DNA of 64,000 nt from Stratiolaelaps scimitus (GCA_019614645.1 JABWDB010000012.1:3534001-3598000), one strand, 5' to 3'; positions 12,034 to 25,501 are shown, counted from the stretch's first letter. The notes: generated by a model not told the origin, from the sequence alone. Made by a program: numbers and translations.

Positions 12034-14988
12034 TCATCTATAGGCCGGCAAAGGAGAAGCAAACTCCCCGTTCTTCAAACCGCACCCACGAGCACCACCC
12101 AAAGCAACCCAAAACAGCGACGCCGGTCGAACGCTACTCAAGCCTACAGCGTACGAGGAAGGCCGAGAAAGGAAAAAGAAGACAGATCATTGAGATCCCA
12201 GCCGGGTGTCGACGCTCTCGAAGTTCGACACGGAGACTGTGACTTCGGCTTGAGGGCGGCTAGTACGAGCCGGTATGCTATAACAATGGGGGGGGGGGGG
12301 GGCGAAAAATGGCTAATTAAATTTGCTTTTGTTGGTCTTGATGGCGGACAACGATGAAATAATAGAACGGGAAGGAGAGAATCGTCTACTGAACCATATG
12401 ACAATGGACACCGATCCGTTTGAGTGTGGATAGCGTACGGGGTGGCGGAGATGAGAGTTTGAAATACAAGATCCAAGGAGACTAAGATTAGATGTGTTGT
12501 TGGATGGGCAAGCTTGATTAGCTCGCTTAATTAATAGAGCTAACTGTACAGTTGTAATAATAATAATAATATGATATAACAACGTAGCAGCTGTTAGTAG
12601 CGTTTATAATCGCTTCCTTTCTTCGTGGCTCTGGGACTCATTCGTTGGGTACTTGAATGTATCTCTCTTAGCTCTGTAACATTTCTCAGCTATCACGATG
12701 GCCATAGGTGGAAGTGACAACTGGCGTAAAAGGCCCTGAGGTGCATTCTGCATTCGGCAGGCGCTGACACAGGATTCGACATTTGCACGGCACTCGATTT
12801 ATGGAAAAGTTCAATAGTGAGAAAATACACATAAATAATGACGATACAGTGATATTTATTGCGTGACTTGGCATGGAACATATATATATATATAGTGAAA
12901 TGCTCTACAGTGGTTCCTCCGCATTACTCAATGTACCCGCTAAACGGGGACAAGAAACGCTCATCTAATGTGTCTAGATATACTAGCAACGGAGAAAGAG
13001 AGAGAGAGACGCAGATACAGGCGTCGAGGGCGCACACAGGGCACGGTATCGACACAGAGCTCAGCTGAATCGGGGATCAATTTCGAAGTTGGTTTCATTG
13101 CGGTGCCGACGGTGGTGGCAACCGAACGCTCTCGCCCGCGCCGGTACAAGAGTGATGCCCGCGATGAAAAATCGCATTTGTTCTTCGGCCGCCCTGTTCC
13201 GCACACAAACCCAAATACAGAAACCCAGACGGGGCTGGCCACCTCTCCCAAATTCGATCTCTTCCTTCTCCCTTTCGTTCGTTCGTTCTTTCCCTCCCTA
13301 TGTTCTGGGCAAGGGAGAAAACACTCCTGCGCTTCGCAATTCGTTCGCGCATCCCCGTCATCGTTGTACGAAGCCAAGAATCGAACAAAATCCCGTCGAC
13401 GTAGCGGTACCAGCGGAAGCATGACACAGGCACGCGCTTGAAGGAGTACCCAGCGGCCAGCACATGCGTCTGAACGAACAGCCGATGAATTTAGCAAAAT
13501 TCGAATTTACGCGCGCCTTTTGCACGATGTTGTCCGTCCGATCGTCGGTCGACTTCGGATCATTTGCCCCTAGGTGTCGTCTCGTCGCCGTTCAGTGCGT
13601 TGACGTTGACGCCGCTGGTCGTCTGAGCGAAGATAGCGCAATTCCTTTGTTGGGTGCATCGCCCCGACCTCGCCACCCCCCACGTATACATGTCCCCTCC
13701 GTCTCGGGATCGGCAGCAGGCTGTATTGGTCGTCGAGCATTTGTCGACTCTCGTCGAAATCGAAGAACAAGAAGCTGAGCGTCAACAAAGGGAAGACTCG
13801 TATGCGAGCGTTAGCGAATACAGTTGATTTTCTTCTTCTACTTTTAGGATATTATTATTATCTGAACTCGAGAAAAGGTGACGGCAAAGCGGAGTTTAAA
13901 GAGCATCCACAGAAGTTAGATGTATCGTCTTCTATCTACGCTGAAATCCTCTTGACCTTTCTATATATATATAATATCGTTGTGTGTGAGTTTGTGTGTA
14001 TGCGCAGTGGGAGAAAGCATCTGAACTACTAAAGTCTGTGGTGACTTTATATGATATTGTGATATCATATGAAGCATACGGAACCTTCCATGTACTGTAT
14101 CAGTGTGTTGAATGGATTTCAAAACCATTTGTAACAAATGATTTTGTCAAAACTCCATTTGGAAAAATGTTAAATATAATGCTTACCGCAACTATCGTAG
14201 CGAATGTGCCTTCATTAGGACAAGATTTTTCCAACACGTGAAATCTATCGCAATGATTCGTAAATCCCAGTGTGATTCACCCTTGGTGCAGGGCTAACCT
14301 AATACGGTGGCGTTTTACGATGGCTTGTCTATTGTGCTACAAATGAGACAACCTGTTAGTTGAGTTTATTTACAATCAAACCTCTCATAGACGATTTTCC
14401 TTTCAAAGTGGCATAACCCTGACAGCGCATACAAGTAACGCATATATTTATGAATAACTGAGGTAATATCCAGCACATATGAGGCAGGGTGCATACATAT
14501 GCAATGCAATGCATCCAACTAATTTTTGAGCACATGTCCAGTGGCTCGTACACACGGACCACTCGACCCCGCGCAATATAAAGAGCTACTGCGTCTCCAT
14601 AACAAGGGCAATCGTAGTGTGCTGCTTTGTCCATGAGTGATAACTCGTGTGTATACATGATATTTATATCATGTTGGTTGGAGCGTACGGTGTACAAGTC
14701 TGTATCCGTTGTCCGTATTGTGGGCGAGATTTGTAGACTTCTTTCACTTCGCTTCGTTCGCTCACTCAGACAGTTTATAGCGCGTTCGGTGGGGAGATTC
14801 ACGGGGCATCAAGGGGGTTGAAGCGGCAGTCGATGGGGCAGTGACGAGAAATGGCCTAGCCAGCGTAGGGCGCAGCTTCCCAAATCGAAGGAGTGCTCCC
14901 GGCGATCTTTCAAGAAGCCCCTTCCGAATGGCATTGGCGAGCGGCATTGAGACGGCATTCAAATAGACCAATAGACCGTTGGCTGGCA
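12034..14988. other. Non-coding stretch with 15-G run
   Basis: No supportable gene. It holds an uninterrupted run of 15 G at 12,288-12,302, an ATA/AAT run near 12,557-12,572, a TA run at 12,880-12,894 and an AT-rich hairpin at 14,049-14,070 (9-bp arms, 4-base loop). The frame at 13,996-14,241 (81 codons) lies in AT-rich sequence with several small palindromes and matches nothing I recognise. Confidence 0.55.
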
Positions 14989-15024
14989 CAGGAGCCGGCG
15001 CCTCGTTGCGAGGGCCGGCTCCTG
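14989..15024. repeat. GC-rich near-perfect hairpin, 16-bp stem
   Basis: Outer arms CAGGAGCCGGC (14,989-14,999) and GCCGGCTCCTG (15,014-15,024) are exact reverse complements. Inside them, CCTCG (15,001-15,005) pairs with CGAGG (15,009-15,013). The result is 16 base pairs, a single bulged G at 15,000 and a 3-base TTG loop. The stem is too short for a typical microRNA precursor. It could be an RNA structure in an unseen transcript or a template-switch scar. Confidence 0.85.
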
Positions 15025-15662
15025 ATCAAGAGGCGAAAAAGCGACTGCAGAGCGCCTACGCGGATGGAGGTAGATGGAGGGGCGGTGCCTTGGGAGACAA
15101 ATAACATTGCTATTCCCACTCGCGTCCCCCTAGGCCTATTCGGCCCTGGCTCACTCTGCCGCTTGGACAGCAGATACCACGCAAGGAAGAAGCGTCGTTC
15201 TTCGCTACGGATTCGTTTTCCGCGCTTACCGCTCCGTGCCCAGTCCCGCTGCCAGACGCGGGCAGACAAACAGACAGACAGCTCTCGGTTGGCGTGCTGA
15301 TCTCTCCCAGCGCCTTTTTCTCGCTTGCGCGATTCTCCTGCTCTGTTCCTCCGTTCTCTTCGCAGCCGGGTCCCGTTCGGGTTTCCTTCTGGGTCCCTCT
15401 GCTATTTGGGACTTCATTCAAGGCAGCATTTTTCTTCCGAATCGCCCTCTCGCTATCATTCTTCTCCTATCTCTCTCTCGCGCTCTCTATCTCTCCCTCT
15501 CGTCCCGTTCCTATGTTTCTCTACAACCACGTCTCCAGCAATAGCATTCGAATTGGTCCGCGGGGTTAGCCTTCGCTCAGCTTGGTTTGCCCGCTTGGCT
15601 CGGTGTGTGGATCTGCTCGGCCTCTTAGATGCACTTTCTCAGCGGCCGCTTTCGCTGCGTTC

Positions 15663-15689
15663 CTCTCTCTCTCTCTCTCTCTCTCTCTC
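15663..15689. repeat. (CT)n microsatellite
   Basis: An uninterrupted CT array of about 27 bases inside a longer pyrimidine-rich tract. Confidence 0.9.
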
Positions 15690-18600
15690 GTTCTTTCTTT
15701 CCTTCTCAACCTTGTTCTCTCCAAGCGATATATCTCTCCGAGTCCCCCTTGTGGGCTTCCGACGCACGGAGTGCACTAAACCGAGCGGGTAGCATTGCGT
15801 TCCCACACAGCCAGCGTCAACTGTACGCCGACCACCTACCCTTCGTTGCCTACGAAGGCTATAGCGCGTCTCACATAGGCCTGATGTGGCGTGGCCAGAG
15901 CATGAGCTTGGACAGACACCCGACTCCTCGGCTTTCGCCGCGCGGGACGAGGGCGATGTCCAGGACACACAGTGGCCAACACACGAGTGCACGTACATAT
16001 AGCAAAAGAACAAGAAGGCTGTCTGGCCATTTGTATTGTCTCTTATTGGCTCGTTCTTCGGTGTCCTTCGTATTCTTCAATTGGGGGTACGGGGTCGAGA
16101 AATAGGGAAGACAATAAGATCTATATATATATATACACATAGTACATTGTTGCCGACAACTCGTCTATCAGCCGGCGGTGTCGTACACGGGTGTTGTTGT
16201 CTCTTCCCACTTTTATCTTTTCTTATCTCGCGAGGATTCTATCCCGCTGTCGGCTAGGCCCTGTATGGTGGGAGGATCACTCCAGGATCCTGGACGCCCC
16301 GGATCCTGAATCGTTCCCGTCTGACCTGTCATCTGCCAGTGTTAACCCTCAGCGACCCCCCGCACCAGACTGTGCGGGGCGCTCCCGAGTCGCCGCGGCC
16401 GGCCCTTGAATGGCTGCAGATCGTTCGTTTTCCGCCGCGTCTGCGAGGGCCGCTGTAGTGGCCGCAGCAGTAACAGCAGGAAGATGGAGTTGTATCCTGC
16501 GTTCGCCTCGCTCGCCTCTCTGTCTTCATGTATCTTTAGATGAGCTGATAGGCGGATAGGCCGCTATGTGCCAACGGCGGGGTGACAAAGGGGACCGGCA
16601 CTCAGTCGTTTAGCCAAAGAACTCTCCGCTCGTGGGCCACTCTTCACTCGGCGCGGCCGCTCTCTGATGGTCTATCTTTCTTTCACCGTGGGTTCTTCCT
16701 TATACACTGTGTGATTGTAAGCGGTGAAAATGACCTAGGAAATTTTGCTTATACAAATCCCAGGAGGAGTGAGACAGAGGGAGAGACGAGTGACTGTTCA
16801 CTTACGTTGTCGCATGTCGCAAGTAGGAGTTAATGTTGCGTTGTGGGAAGGGAATTGGTGCCAATGGGCAGATCAGTACAAAGATGCTCATGCTTCGGCG
16901 GATTGTGATAGATCCTTATTGTACGAGACTAGTACCTGTTCTCAGGCTATGCATAATTAGCATATTACCCATATTACTATATTAGGTTCTTCGGCATGCC
17001 ACGTGTTCTTCGGAGGATTGCTCGTGCTTCAAACGATTGCCACATTTTCCGCTTATCGTTCAAGCATATAACGGGCGGAATCGATGGTATGAAGTTTAAT
17101 TAAAAAATAAACATACGCTAAATACTATTTTGGTAACAACAAGGTCAACTTCAGGGAAAACTTGGACAAAAGAGGAAGTCGTAGAGGTTTTTGGAGGAGG
17201 TCCTAAATAACTAAATGGGGGAGACTACATAACTAATAATTGATATGGTCAGATCCCTTTCATCAATCTATGGTTCAGCTCATGTTCATAGAAAGCCTCG
17301 GATATTATAAACAAGTTCGACCTGCACAACTGCGGGTTCGATCATTTGTCGCAAGTGGCCGCTGGTGGAAGCTCATATTGAAAGCACGATATCACTCCAG
17401 TACTTCTTCTTTTCCCAGCAGAAAAACAATATGCTGGTAACGACCTTCAGTCCTCCTCTCGAGGTCTCGTGGCGTCGACATTGTCGTATAGGTGGGGCAC
17501 CTGTATACGCCCAATGCAAACAACAACAACAACAAGGACAGTTCGATGTGAGTTTTTTCAATCCCAATTTCTTCTCCCTTTCCGCCGTACCCTTCTTCGT
17601 TTCCTCTTTCACGCGTTGCTCGTTCCACAGCAAAACACATTGGGACAAATATTACCTCAGGGAGCAGCTGTCCCATTTCGCAAAAATGAACGCACGACAG
17701 AGATAAAGAGCTAAACAGAGAGAGAGAGAGAGAGAGAAAGAGAGGGGGAGCATGACATAAAGTTGGAGAACTCGAGGCAACCGAAAGTGCGCTGCGTTCG
17801 GGGTAGGTAGAAGGATTTTGTCCCATTGTGACATGTATCGCTACATCTCGCTGCCACGGCTGACTCCGTCGTGTGTGTGCCAACGACAGAGGGGCGGGGC
17901 TATTTCGACTTCTTGTCACTCCTGGTGCGCGTCTGTACTTTGGAGCGAGAACGGGGCGAAATACATTGCGCGGCGTCAGGGATAGAGAGGCAGGAAAAGT
18001 GGCCCGGGGTCGCCTTGTCGTATTGGGCTACTGCATTTCTGCTGCCGCTGCTGCTGCTGGATCAATGGCAGACACTCGATCTCCCTTATGACGGCTGTAG
18101 GCGAACGTGCGCCTCGAAAACGGAGAACCCGAATTGTTACCGTAAGTGTCAACATTGCCACTGTCTAGCGACAGACCCAGATTCAACTCATACACCACTC
18201 TGCGTAGCAGAAACATTGGCGCCACAGACAAGGAAATTTGCTCAGTTATTGTTTGCCGGGAATATCGTGAAATGGTCTAGGAAATGCGATATTCGCCGAT
18301 ACGAATACAAGTTGTCCTGGTAGTAGTTGTAGTACTAGCGGAGACCGTAGTCGGGACAAGCGCTATGCTGGATTTGTAGCCAGGTCAAATTTGAAATACA
18401 GACCTAGCTTAGCTGTGCATCCGGACGAACCTGTGTAGTTCGAACCAACTTGGAACTAGGAGGTTCTCCCAGCTCGCTTTAGTAGAAGTGTCCAAGAGAA
18501 GGAGATAGAGAGCCGTATATGGACAGAGGTGCATGCAAGCAGACAAACAAGACCAGCCCTATTTGGTTCGGGGGGTAAACATGGTGTAAAGGGTAGGCTG

Positions 18601-21504
18601 AGTATTCCTTGACGACATAAACAACACAAAGCGACAGGCAGATGCACTTTGCGCCCGCGTTCGCTTTCAACCCCGAGCGGTGGGTGGGTGAAGGCTCTTT
18701 TGTCTATAGGCCATTTAGTTTTGGCTTGCAACGACCCATTTACGAATGGTGACATCCGCCCTCAAATTTTTCTTATCTATGTGCGACAGTCTTCACGCCT
18801 ATCTCCAGCTCATTGCACAATGCCGCTGAGGTACTTACGTCCAACATTTTATGGCTCGTGACCCTGGCCCAATAAGCAGGTTCTTGTGTTACATAGATTA
18901 TGTATGCAGATGGGAGAGCAAACGAAGCAGCAGGAATCGACACAAAATAGAAGACACAAAGCTCATTGCGACACTTTGTCTATAGTAACAGTCGCTTGCT
19001 GTAGATAAACCTCATGATTTTTGCATAAGCGCTTGTGTAAAAAGCTGCTGTTGCTGTTGTTGTGTAATCCACTGATTACTGATAGCAAGCAAAGCGATTA
19101 AAATGAAAAGGCAAATTACACAAAAGTCTACATCTTTGATAATAATAAAAATAATAATTCCTATTAGTATTATTATTATTATTATTATTATTATCATAAG
19201 CTGTAACATCTTCGCATCGCCACGCATAGCATACGGTCATCACACTAGCGCCATATGGAGCGCGGTAGTGTCGAGCGTCCATCGTCACCCATCGGCGATT
19301 TTATAAATTGCTTCAATCGGTACTCACCCGCATCGAGGCCTTATCACCTGACGCGTCACCGGAAAATTCGCTGAAGAGACATCACTTGAACGAGAACAAT
19401 CATAATTGCATACAGAGATATTACTGTTTTTTTCTGAGTGCAGCTGAGTGTTGGATGAAACAGGCGAAGTTGATTCGATTTGAAGGATTTGATGTCGTTC
19501 TTGCGTGAGGATGTTGGTCTCAGTTCGATTGTTGTGTCATCACGCGTGTCGCATTGCGTCGGTGTGGGGCGGATTATGGGGCGTGCCTGCCAGCGCTCTG
19601 GCCAGAGCCATCACGACAATAAACATGGTCAGAGCTAACTCACGAGGTTTTGGCGACCCGGACAGCGTTGTATCGTGCGCCGTCATCTGGCGCGACTGAG
19701 AAACAAGCCTCTCTCTAGGTCCAAGTAGTTCTTGAATTGTACGATATCGATTGAGCAATCATACGCGGTTCTTCGCTCCTTGCGACGTTTATTGGTTCGG
19801 AAGAAAGTATATCCAAAGGATTTCACGTACAGGTTATGCACGACAGCGGTACCTGGTCCACACAATCTCCTATTGAGTGAAGCGAGCTAAAGCACTCCGT
19901 GGAGCTGTACAAGGTAGATCGAATAAAACTTACTCGATGTCCGTGAAATGGTCGCAATCACAGTGTTCTGTGTTGGGAATTCAGTAAAAGTTAGAATATA
20001 ATAGAACAAAATGAAGTTTTGAAGCTATACTTATACATTATATACATTCATTCATTTTCTGAAATTCCTATTTTCCATTTTGACGTTTCGCCCAACTCAG
20101 AGAGGGCGATCGGTCGTTGACTCACTATATATATATATATATATACGTGAGGCTATTTCGCTTGTTAGGGCCTGGCTCTTAGGCACTGGCTTATTGTGTA
20201 GTGCTGTATCGTGGCTGTGCCTTGCTCGGTTTGTCACTCTGCTTGTTAGTGTGATGCGGTCAGTGTAAGTTGTTCCTCATCTGAATGATTGAGTGTGCTG
20301 GGCGGAAAAGCTCTATGCACTGCTGCTATCACCACTGGCATCGTATTAAATATATTCAGCTACTGTTTTTCGTATGTAGGAACCCGCTAATAATAACAAC
20401 TACCACTGCCGTCGACTCGATTCAAATGCGGCCGTGTAATGAAACCAGCCCGTTGACTAGGCGCGTGCTAGCTCACTCGCTGATGGCTGATGAGGTGATG
20501 ATCGTGTATTCGTGAGCGACAAGCCAACGTGGCTGCTAGTAGCCGAAGTAAATTGCTCCAACTGCTAGAATTCAACGAGCTCTTTGGGCCATACCGAGCC
20601 GCCCCGCTCACCAGTGGAAACGCTGAAGGTCCCGGCCGATCTCCGGCAAATCTACCCCGATCGACTCGTTTAACTTATCATTTGATTCGTGTCCTCGTCA
20701 CATTCGAATCCTCGTCCGACTCACGCTACTGCTGCTGCTGTTTGCGTGGTGTTATTTATTAGTGAATCGACACAATCCGGTATCAGCACGATCAGGCGAC
20801 AGCGATAACGGTCACAACGACCATCGACCGTGATCACCTTGGTCTCCTGCTTTTTTTTTATTCCACCCTCTCTTCTCCTATAGACGGCCGACTATGGATC
20901 GCTCAGTGGGTCCATCTCGAACACGTACTGTACAGACGAATGCCTATGCGTGTTGCTGAACGCGCCGCTTGCCGGTGGTGCCGCGTGCTGCGATATGGTG
21001 GGGACAGTGTTGTAAAGCGGTGGTCAGGTAACTCCCTCCCCTTTGGGGGCGGGGGGGCAATGGCCGGTAGCGGGACGCCGAGGGAGCACGGGGGAGAGAG
21101 AAAGATAGAAAAACAATGAAAAAATAAGCATATTGACAGCTGTTGCCTCTGGCTAGTCGTTCTCGCACTGTTCGCCGTTCGGTGGCTCTCAATTTGATTG
21201 TTGTTGGCCCATGAGCTCGACGCGTTTGAATCCCGTGTGAAGAAGTATGATCATCATTGGTATGATTACTACTATTATATGTTGCGTATATATTTGGTCA
21301 TGAAATAGCTACATGAGTATATATTTATTCAAACATACAATAATTGGGAATTATTTCGGCTTCAGCCCCGGCCACATAGGTTGATCCTTATTTTATGGCG
21401 GTTAAATAGCCGCATGCCGTGGCGTATGTATTCGACGAAGACGTATATTTACATTATGTCCAGGATGATTATTTGTTCATATTCCAGAGGAATATCGTTT
21501 CGCA

Positions 21505-21509
21505 ATAAT

Positions 21510-21547
<38 letters not shown>

Positions 21548-21551
21548 TATA

Positions 21552-21586
<35 letters not shown>
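21505..21586. repeat. Long interrupted (TA)n microsatellite
   Basis: About 80 bases of almost pure TA, broken only by short TAAA, TTATA and AGTG interruptions. It is the longest TA tract in the window. Confidence 0.9.
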
Positions 21587-21589
<3 letters not shown>

Positions 21590-22889
21590 TCGGTTTTGCG
21601 CTTGAAGATTTCCGGAGAATTGAGCATCTATCATTTTAGGGACCATCGTTTTTACAGCAGACAGCCGTCGTTGTAGTGACATTTCGTCAACATCCTCATT
21701 TTTACTGTCTCAACGTTTGCAATATTGTTGAACATACGACTAACACGGCTTTCATTGTTATATTTAATTTACTAAATATTCTATCACTGTATGTGAATCC
21801 AATATCCTTATTCGGTACATAGCCCGAAGGTTACAAGATTTAAAATAGCTAGATAATTACACTTTTCCAGGGAACTGATCCTGTCACCGCGGTACGAAAG
21901 AGAGTCTGTCCCCTATTTTCAATATTACCCCTTAATGATGCCCACTACGCTGTACGTGAGAACAGTTTGAACGGAGAAGTCTCAGAGAAGAAGTGCCCAG
22001 TCTCCTTAACGATTTCCCTTGGCCCTATCGTGGTGCGCACTTATGAGACGACATCGAACATCCTTGTGCTGACCGGCGGTTCACCCTTCGGGGACTGGAT
22101 GCGAGCGGTGCAACCCTGGGGAGTCGCTAGAAGCATTTCTCCTTTTATACGTTTTGCCATCCTGCATACGACACCAGCGGCCTGACTGCTACTCGGGCCG
22201 GCCCCTAGACCCTCAAATGTCCTATTACGCGTGAGACTCATTGTGGTCGCTTCCGTTGCTCGCCTCGTCCCCAGCCCTTTACGGGAAGTGGGGCATGCCA
22301 CTGTTTCTTTGATATGCTGCAGCCGTAGCGAGTCGCGCCCGCGTCCTGTTGCGGCGGAAGTTTCCTCCACTTATTCCTTCGTCTTCCTTTGCGCGAATTT
22401 CTCTCTCTCTCTCTCCTCTGTCTCGCTTCCTCTCGCTGTCACACTTGTGTTCTCCGCTCCTCTGGTATCATCTTTGTGTCGAGTTCGGTTGTGTTCTACT
22501 GTGCTGGTTGCTAGCCGCCTCAGGCGAGTGCTATATGTGACGTCCGATTCGCGCGCGTGGCACAGCACTTTCTGATGGCGTTGTTTTGCGATCGCTGTAG
22601 TACAGTAACGGCAGCAACAGGCCGATATCGGGTGGTAGCCGGGTGGCAGAGGCGGCGACAACAACAACGACAATAACAACTGGTGGTGGTGGTGGGGGGC
22701 TGACTGAAGGTGCGGGCGTGGGACTTAGAACTGCTTGCACCGTGGACAGGGTAAAGACCAACAGTGAGGCGCTTGTAGGAGATGAACAGCATAAAAAAGA
22801 AACGAAATTAGACGACGTTGGACAGAGTGGACCTCGTGGACAGCGTCCTGCCTTTCGAATTCGTATTGATTTCATTACTATTGTTATTA

Positions 22890-24340
22890 GTAATGACCAA
22901 AGTGACCAAAGTGACCAAAGTGATCTTCTCTTTGGACGCGCAGCTCGACCTCCAGCGGTCGCTCCCAGGATGCCGTCTCACTCAGAGGTTGTCCCTCGAG
23001 CTCGTCGGCTCCCCTCTCACGGACGAGGCCATCCGGCCGCTATTGGACCGTTGCCTCGAGAGGACGGCCGTGATGCTCGACCGACTGCCCCTGTTCTCGG
23101 CTCACCAGGGGCTGTTCCTCCTTCGGTCCTGTTTCTCGGCGGCACGCATGCAGCACTTGCTTAGGACATGCCCGGCCGGCACTGAGGCTTCAGCCCTTCA
23201 CGATTATGACGACATGGTGTTGGACGCGCTGACGACGATCCTGAACCTCCAGCTCCCTCCGGAGGCGGCGTCGCAGGCTACCCTTCCAGTCCGCTTCGGG
23301 GGCCTCGGCATTCTCAGTGTTCGCCGCTTGGCCGACGTTTGCTACGCCGCGTCGCTCACGGCGGTTGCCGACTTGGTCGCTACAGTCCTCCCCCCCGAGG
23401 CGCTCGCCCACTTCTCCGCCTCCCAGGAAGCTGCCCTTGACCAGACGGGCGCCCGCGCTCGGGTCCCTCCGGACAAACAGAGCAAGCAGCGGGCATGGTC
23501 CGATGCCCTGCACCAGGAGCTGCGGGACTCCCTCCTGGCCTCTGCGCCACACGCTGCTGACCAAGCTCGCCTCCGGGCTGTCGACAGGCCTGGTGCGGGG
23601 GCGTGGCTCCACGCGCTGCCCTCCTCGTCCCTTGGTACTGCTCTAGACGATCGCTCCCTCCGCTTCTGTGTGGGCCTTCGCCTCGGGGCCCCTGTAGTTG
23701 CGGCCCACAGCTGCGAGCGTTGCGGGGACCCCGTCGCAACGAATGGCCATCACGGTCTCTCGTGCGAACGCAGCGCCGGTCGCCATCCGCGACACACGAT
23801 GCTTAATGACACGCTCGTGAGGGCCCTCCACTCCGCCGGTATTCCTTGCACAAGGGAGCCACAGGGCCTCGACACCTCTGACGGCCGCCGCCCTGACGGC
23901 CTCACCCTTGTCCCCTTCCATCGAGGGCAGCACCTGGTTTGGGACGGCACTGTGGTTGACACTCTAGCACCCTCTTATGTCAACCACTGTGCAACCATCC
24001 CCGGTTACGCAGTAGCGCGTGCGGAACGGGCAAAGCTAAGGAAGTACGCCGCTCTCCAAGCAACCCACCTGTTTTCCCCCCTTGCCTTTGAGACCTTGGG
24101 CGGGCACGGCCCTCTCACTGCGAACTTCCTCGAGGGGGTCTACCATAGGCTGATCCGCGCCACCGGGGACAAGCGCGCTGGCTCTTTCCTCCTGCAGCGC
24201 CTGTCCCTCGCCGTGCAGAGAGGCAATGCCATCGCCTTCCTCGGGACATTGTCGTCCTCACCCCCCCCCCCCATAATCCCTAGAAATCCCGCCCTACTGT
24301 ATGTTTGAATAAATCGTGTCATTGTTATTATTATTATTAT
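22890..24340 (+). mobile_element. 5'-truncated non-LTR retrotransposon (restriction-like-endonuclease type)
   Basis: This is the 3' portion of a LINE-like element. It is much richer in GC than the flanking DNA. It keeps an open frame to a TGA at 24,306-24,308, then AATAAA at 24,309-24,314 and a TTA-repeat tail to about 24,340. The 10-bp word ATTGTTATTA occurs just before it (22,880-22,889) and at the start of the tail (24,321-24,330), a possible target-site duplication, although the low-complexity tail makes this uncertain. Three 9-bp copies of GACCAAAGT (22,895-22,921) sit at the 5' junction. The 5' edge is approximate. The polymerase core is missing, so this copy cannot be autonomous. Confidence 0.8.
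22922..24308 (+). pseudogene. Retrotransposon ORF fragment: RT thumb, CCHC knuckle, restriction-like endonuclease
   Basis: The frame opens upstream at 22,818 on a TTG with no credible start, as expected for a 5'-truncated copy. About 460 codons appear element-derived. The N-terminal third has the LRSC...LLRTCP and LPVRFGGLGI signatures that follow the palm in non-LTR reverse transcriptases; the catalytic palm itself is absent. At 23,712-23,765 there is a C-X2-C-X8-H-X4-C knuckle. It is followed by an arginine/histidine cluster, an RPD motif at about 23,889-23,897, WDGTVVD at about 23,940-23,960 and a downstream K-x2-KY. This order matches the PD-(D/E)XK-like endonuclease of R2-type and related elements. 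No internal stop is present, so the insertion may be fairly young. The exact clade needs a search. Confidence 0.8.
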
Positions 24341-24510
24341 AATTTATCATTCAACGACGATTGTAGCGACACTTGTATCACCCGCTGAACGTGAAATAGA
24401 TCTAAGAACACCCTCCTCTATATATTCTTAATATAATAGAATATCTTGAACAAGCAGACCCTACTTCCCCAATTCTTAAGTATATCTAAGTAGTTTCCCT
24501 ATTAAAAAAT

Positions 24511-24544
<34 letters not shown>
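24511..24544. repeat. (TA)n microsatellite
   Basis: A TA array of about 34 bases with one TG interruption, about 170 bases beyond the retrotransposon tail. Confidence 0.9.
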
Positions 24545-25501
24545 ACATAATATTTATTCACATAATCTTGAGTTCTTCCACATGATCAAAATGTAAGCTA
24601 AGGCCAACGCTATCACAGCGATTTACTCATCTCCACTGCGCGGCTGTCCGATTCTTCGTCGGCCGGATTTCGTCTCAGACGGAAAGGTTTGCGACTGGCC
24701 AACTCTTGATGCTGCAGAAGCTATATTATAGCATAATACAGTGCAGTATAGTTACAAAGGGGAACAGCTGAGACTCAGCTAAAAAAAAACTAAACATCAA
24801 TACATTATAACTATAGTATAATAGTTGTTATGCAGCACGAAAAAACTCCGTTCGCTCATTTTTTCCGCCTGCTTCTCCCGCTGGAGCACCCTCCCTCCCT
24901 GTCCCGTTACGAGGTACGACAACGTCCTCAAACAGCGGCCACGGACAAGATAGTATGCATCGCACGCTGACTCGTCTGGTGAGCGTTACCGAAGCTTCCT
25001 CGTTCACACGAGCACAGAACGAGGATGGCAACGACGGACGCGTGATCGCTGTGGCAGTCGTCACGCTTTGGTGTGATCCTTGCACGAAGCCCACATAGAC
25101 ACCACATAGCGTATGCATGTATGTATGTACGATGCAATAAGGCAGAGGGCCAAAACGACCGAGTCGGTCGAGTCGCCTGTTTTCCGTGATGTCCCTGTTG
25201 TTGCTGGCCGCCGCCTCCCCTCCGGGGTTTGCTCGAGGGCGACATCTTATCACAACTGACGCCGCGGGTGCTATGACGTTGCCTCTGCTGTTGCGCGCGG
25301 AGATGGCGGCGGCGGCGAAGATGGCGGTAGTCTTGTAGCTGCTGCTGCTGATGATGTGCCATCTATTTATGGCAGAAGCGGCGTTGGTGGCTGGTTGCCT
25401 ACCAACAGCTGGGGGGTAGCTACCACGGGGTCTTGAGGCGGTGGCTTTTTGCTGGTTCTTCGCGCTGGCTGTCTGTTTCCCTGTCACATCGCGTTCATGT
25501 C

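Larger units (their letters stand above)
15025..22879. other. Non-coding stretch with microsatellites
   Basis: No supportable gene. The CT tract at 15,663-15,689, GA tract at about 17,717-17,748, ATT tract at 19,140-19,195 and TA tracts at 20,126-20,145 and 21,505-21,586 account for most of the non-random structure. A 14-bp palindrome lies at 19,595-19,608, but that length is expected by chance in 64 kb. Confidence 0.55.

Noticed and set aside
11616..12357. Overlapping open frames of 208 and 160 codons
   Set aside because: They are held open by triplet repeats in several frames at once and encode homopolymer runs, with no domain.
19595..19608. 14-bp perfect palindrome
   Set aside because: Several 14-bp palindromes are expected by chance in 64 kb.
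22643..23164. 173-codon frame overlapping the retrotransposon start
   Set aside because: It is a shadow in another frame of the element and its flank.
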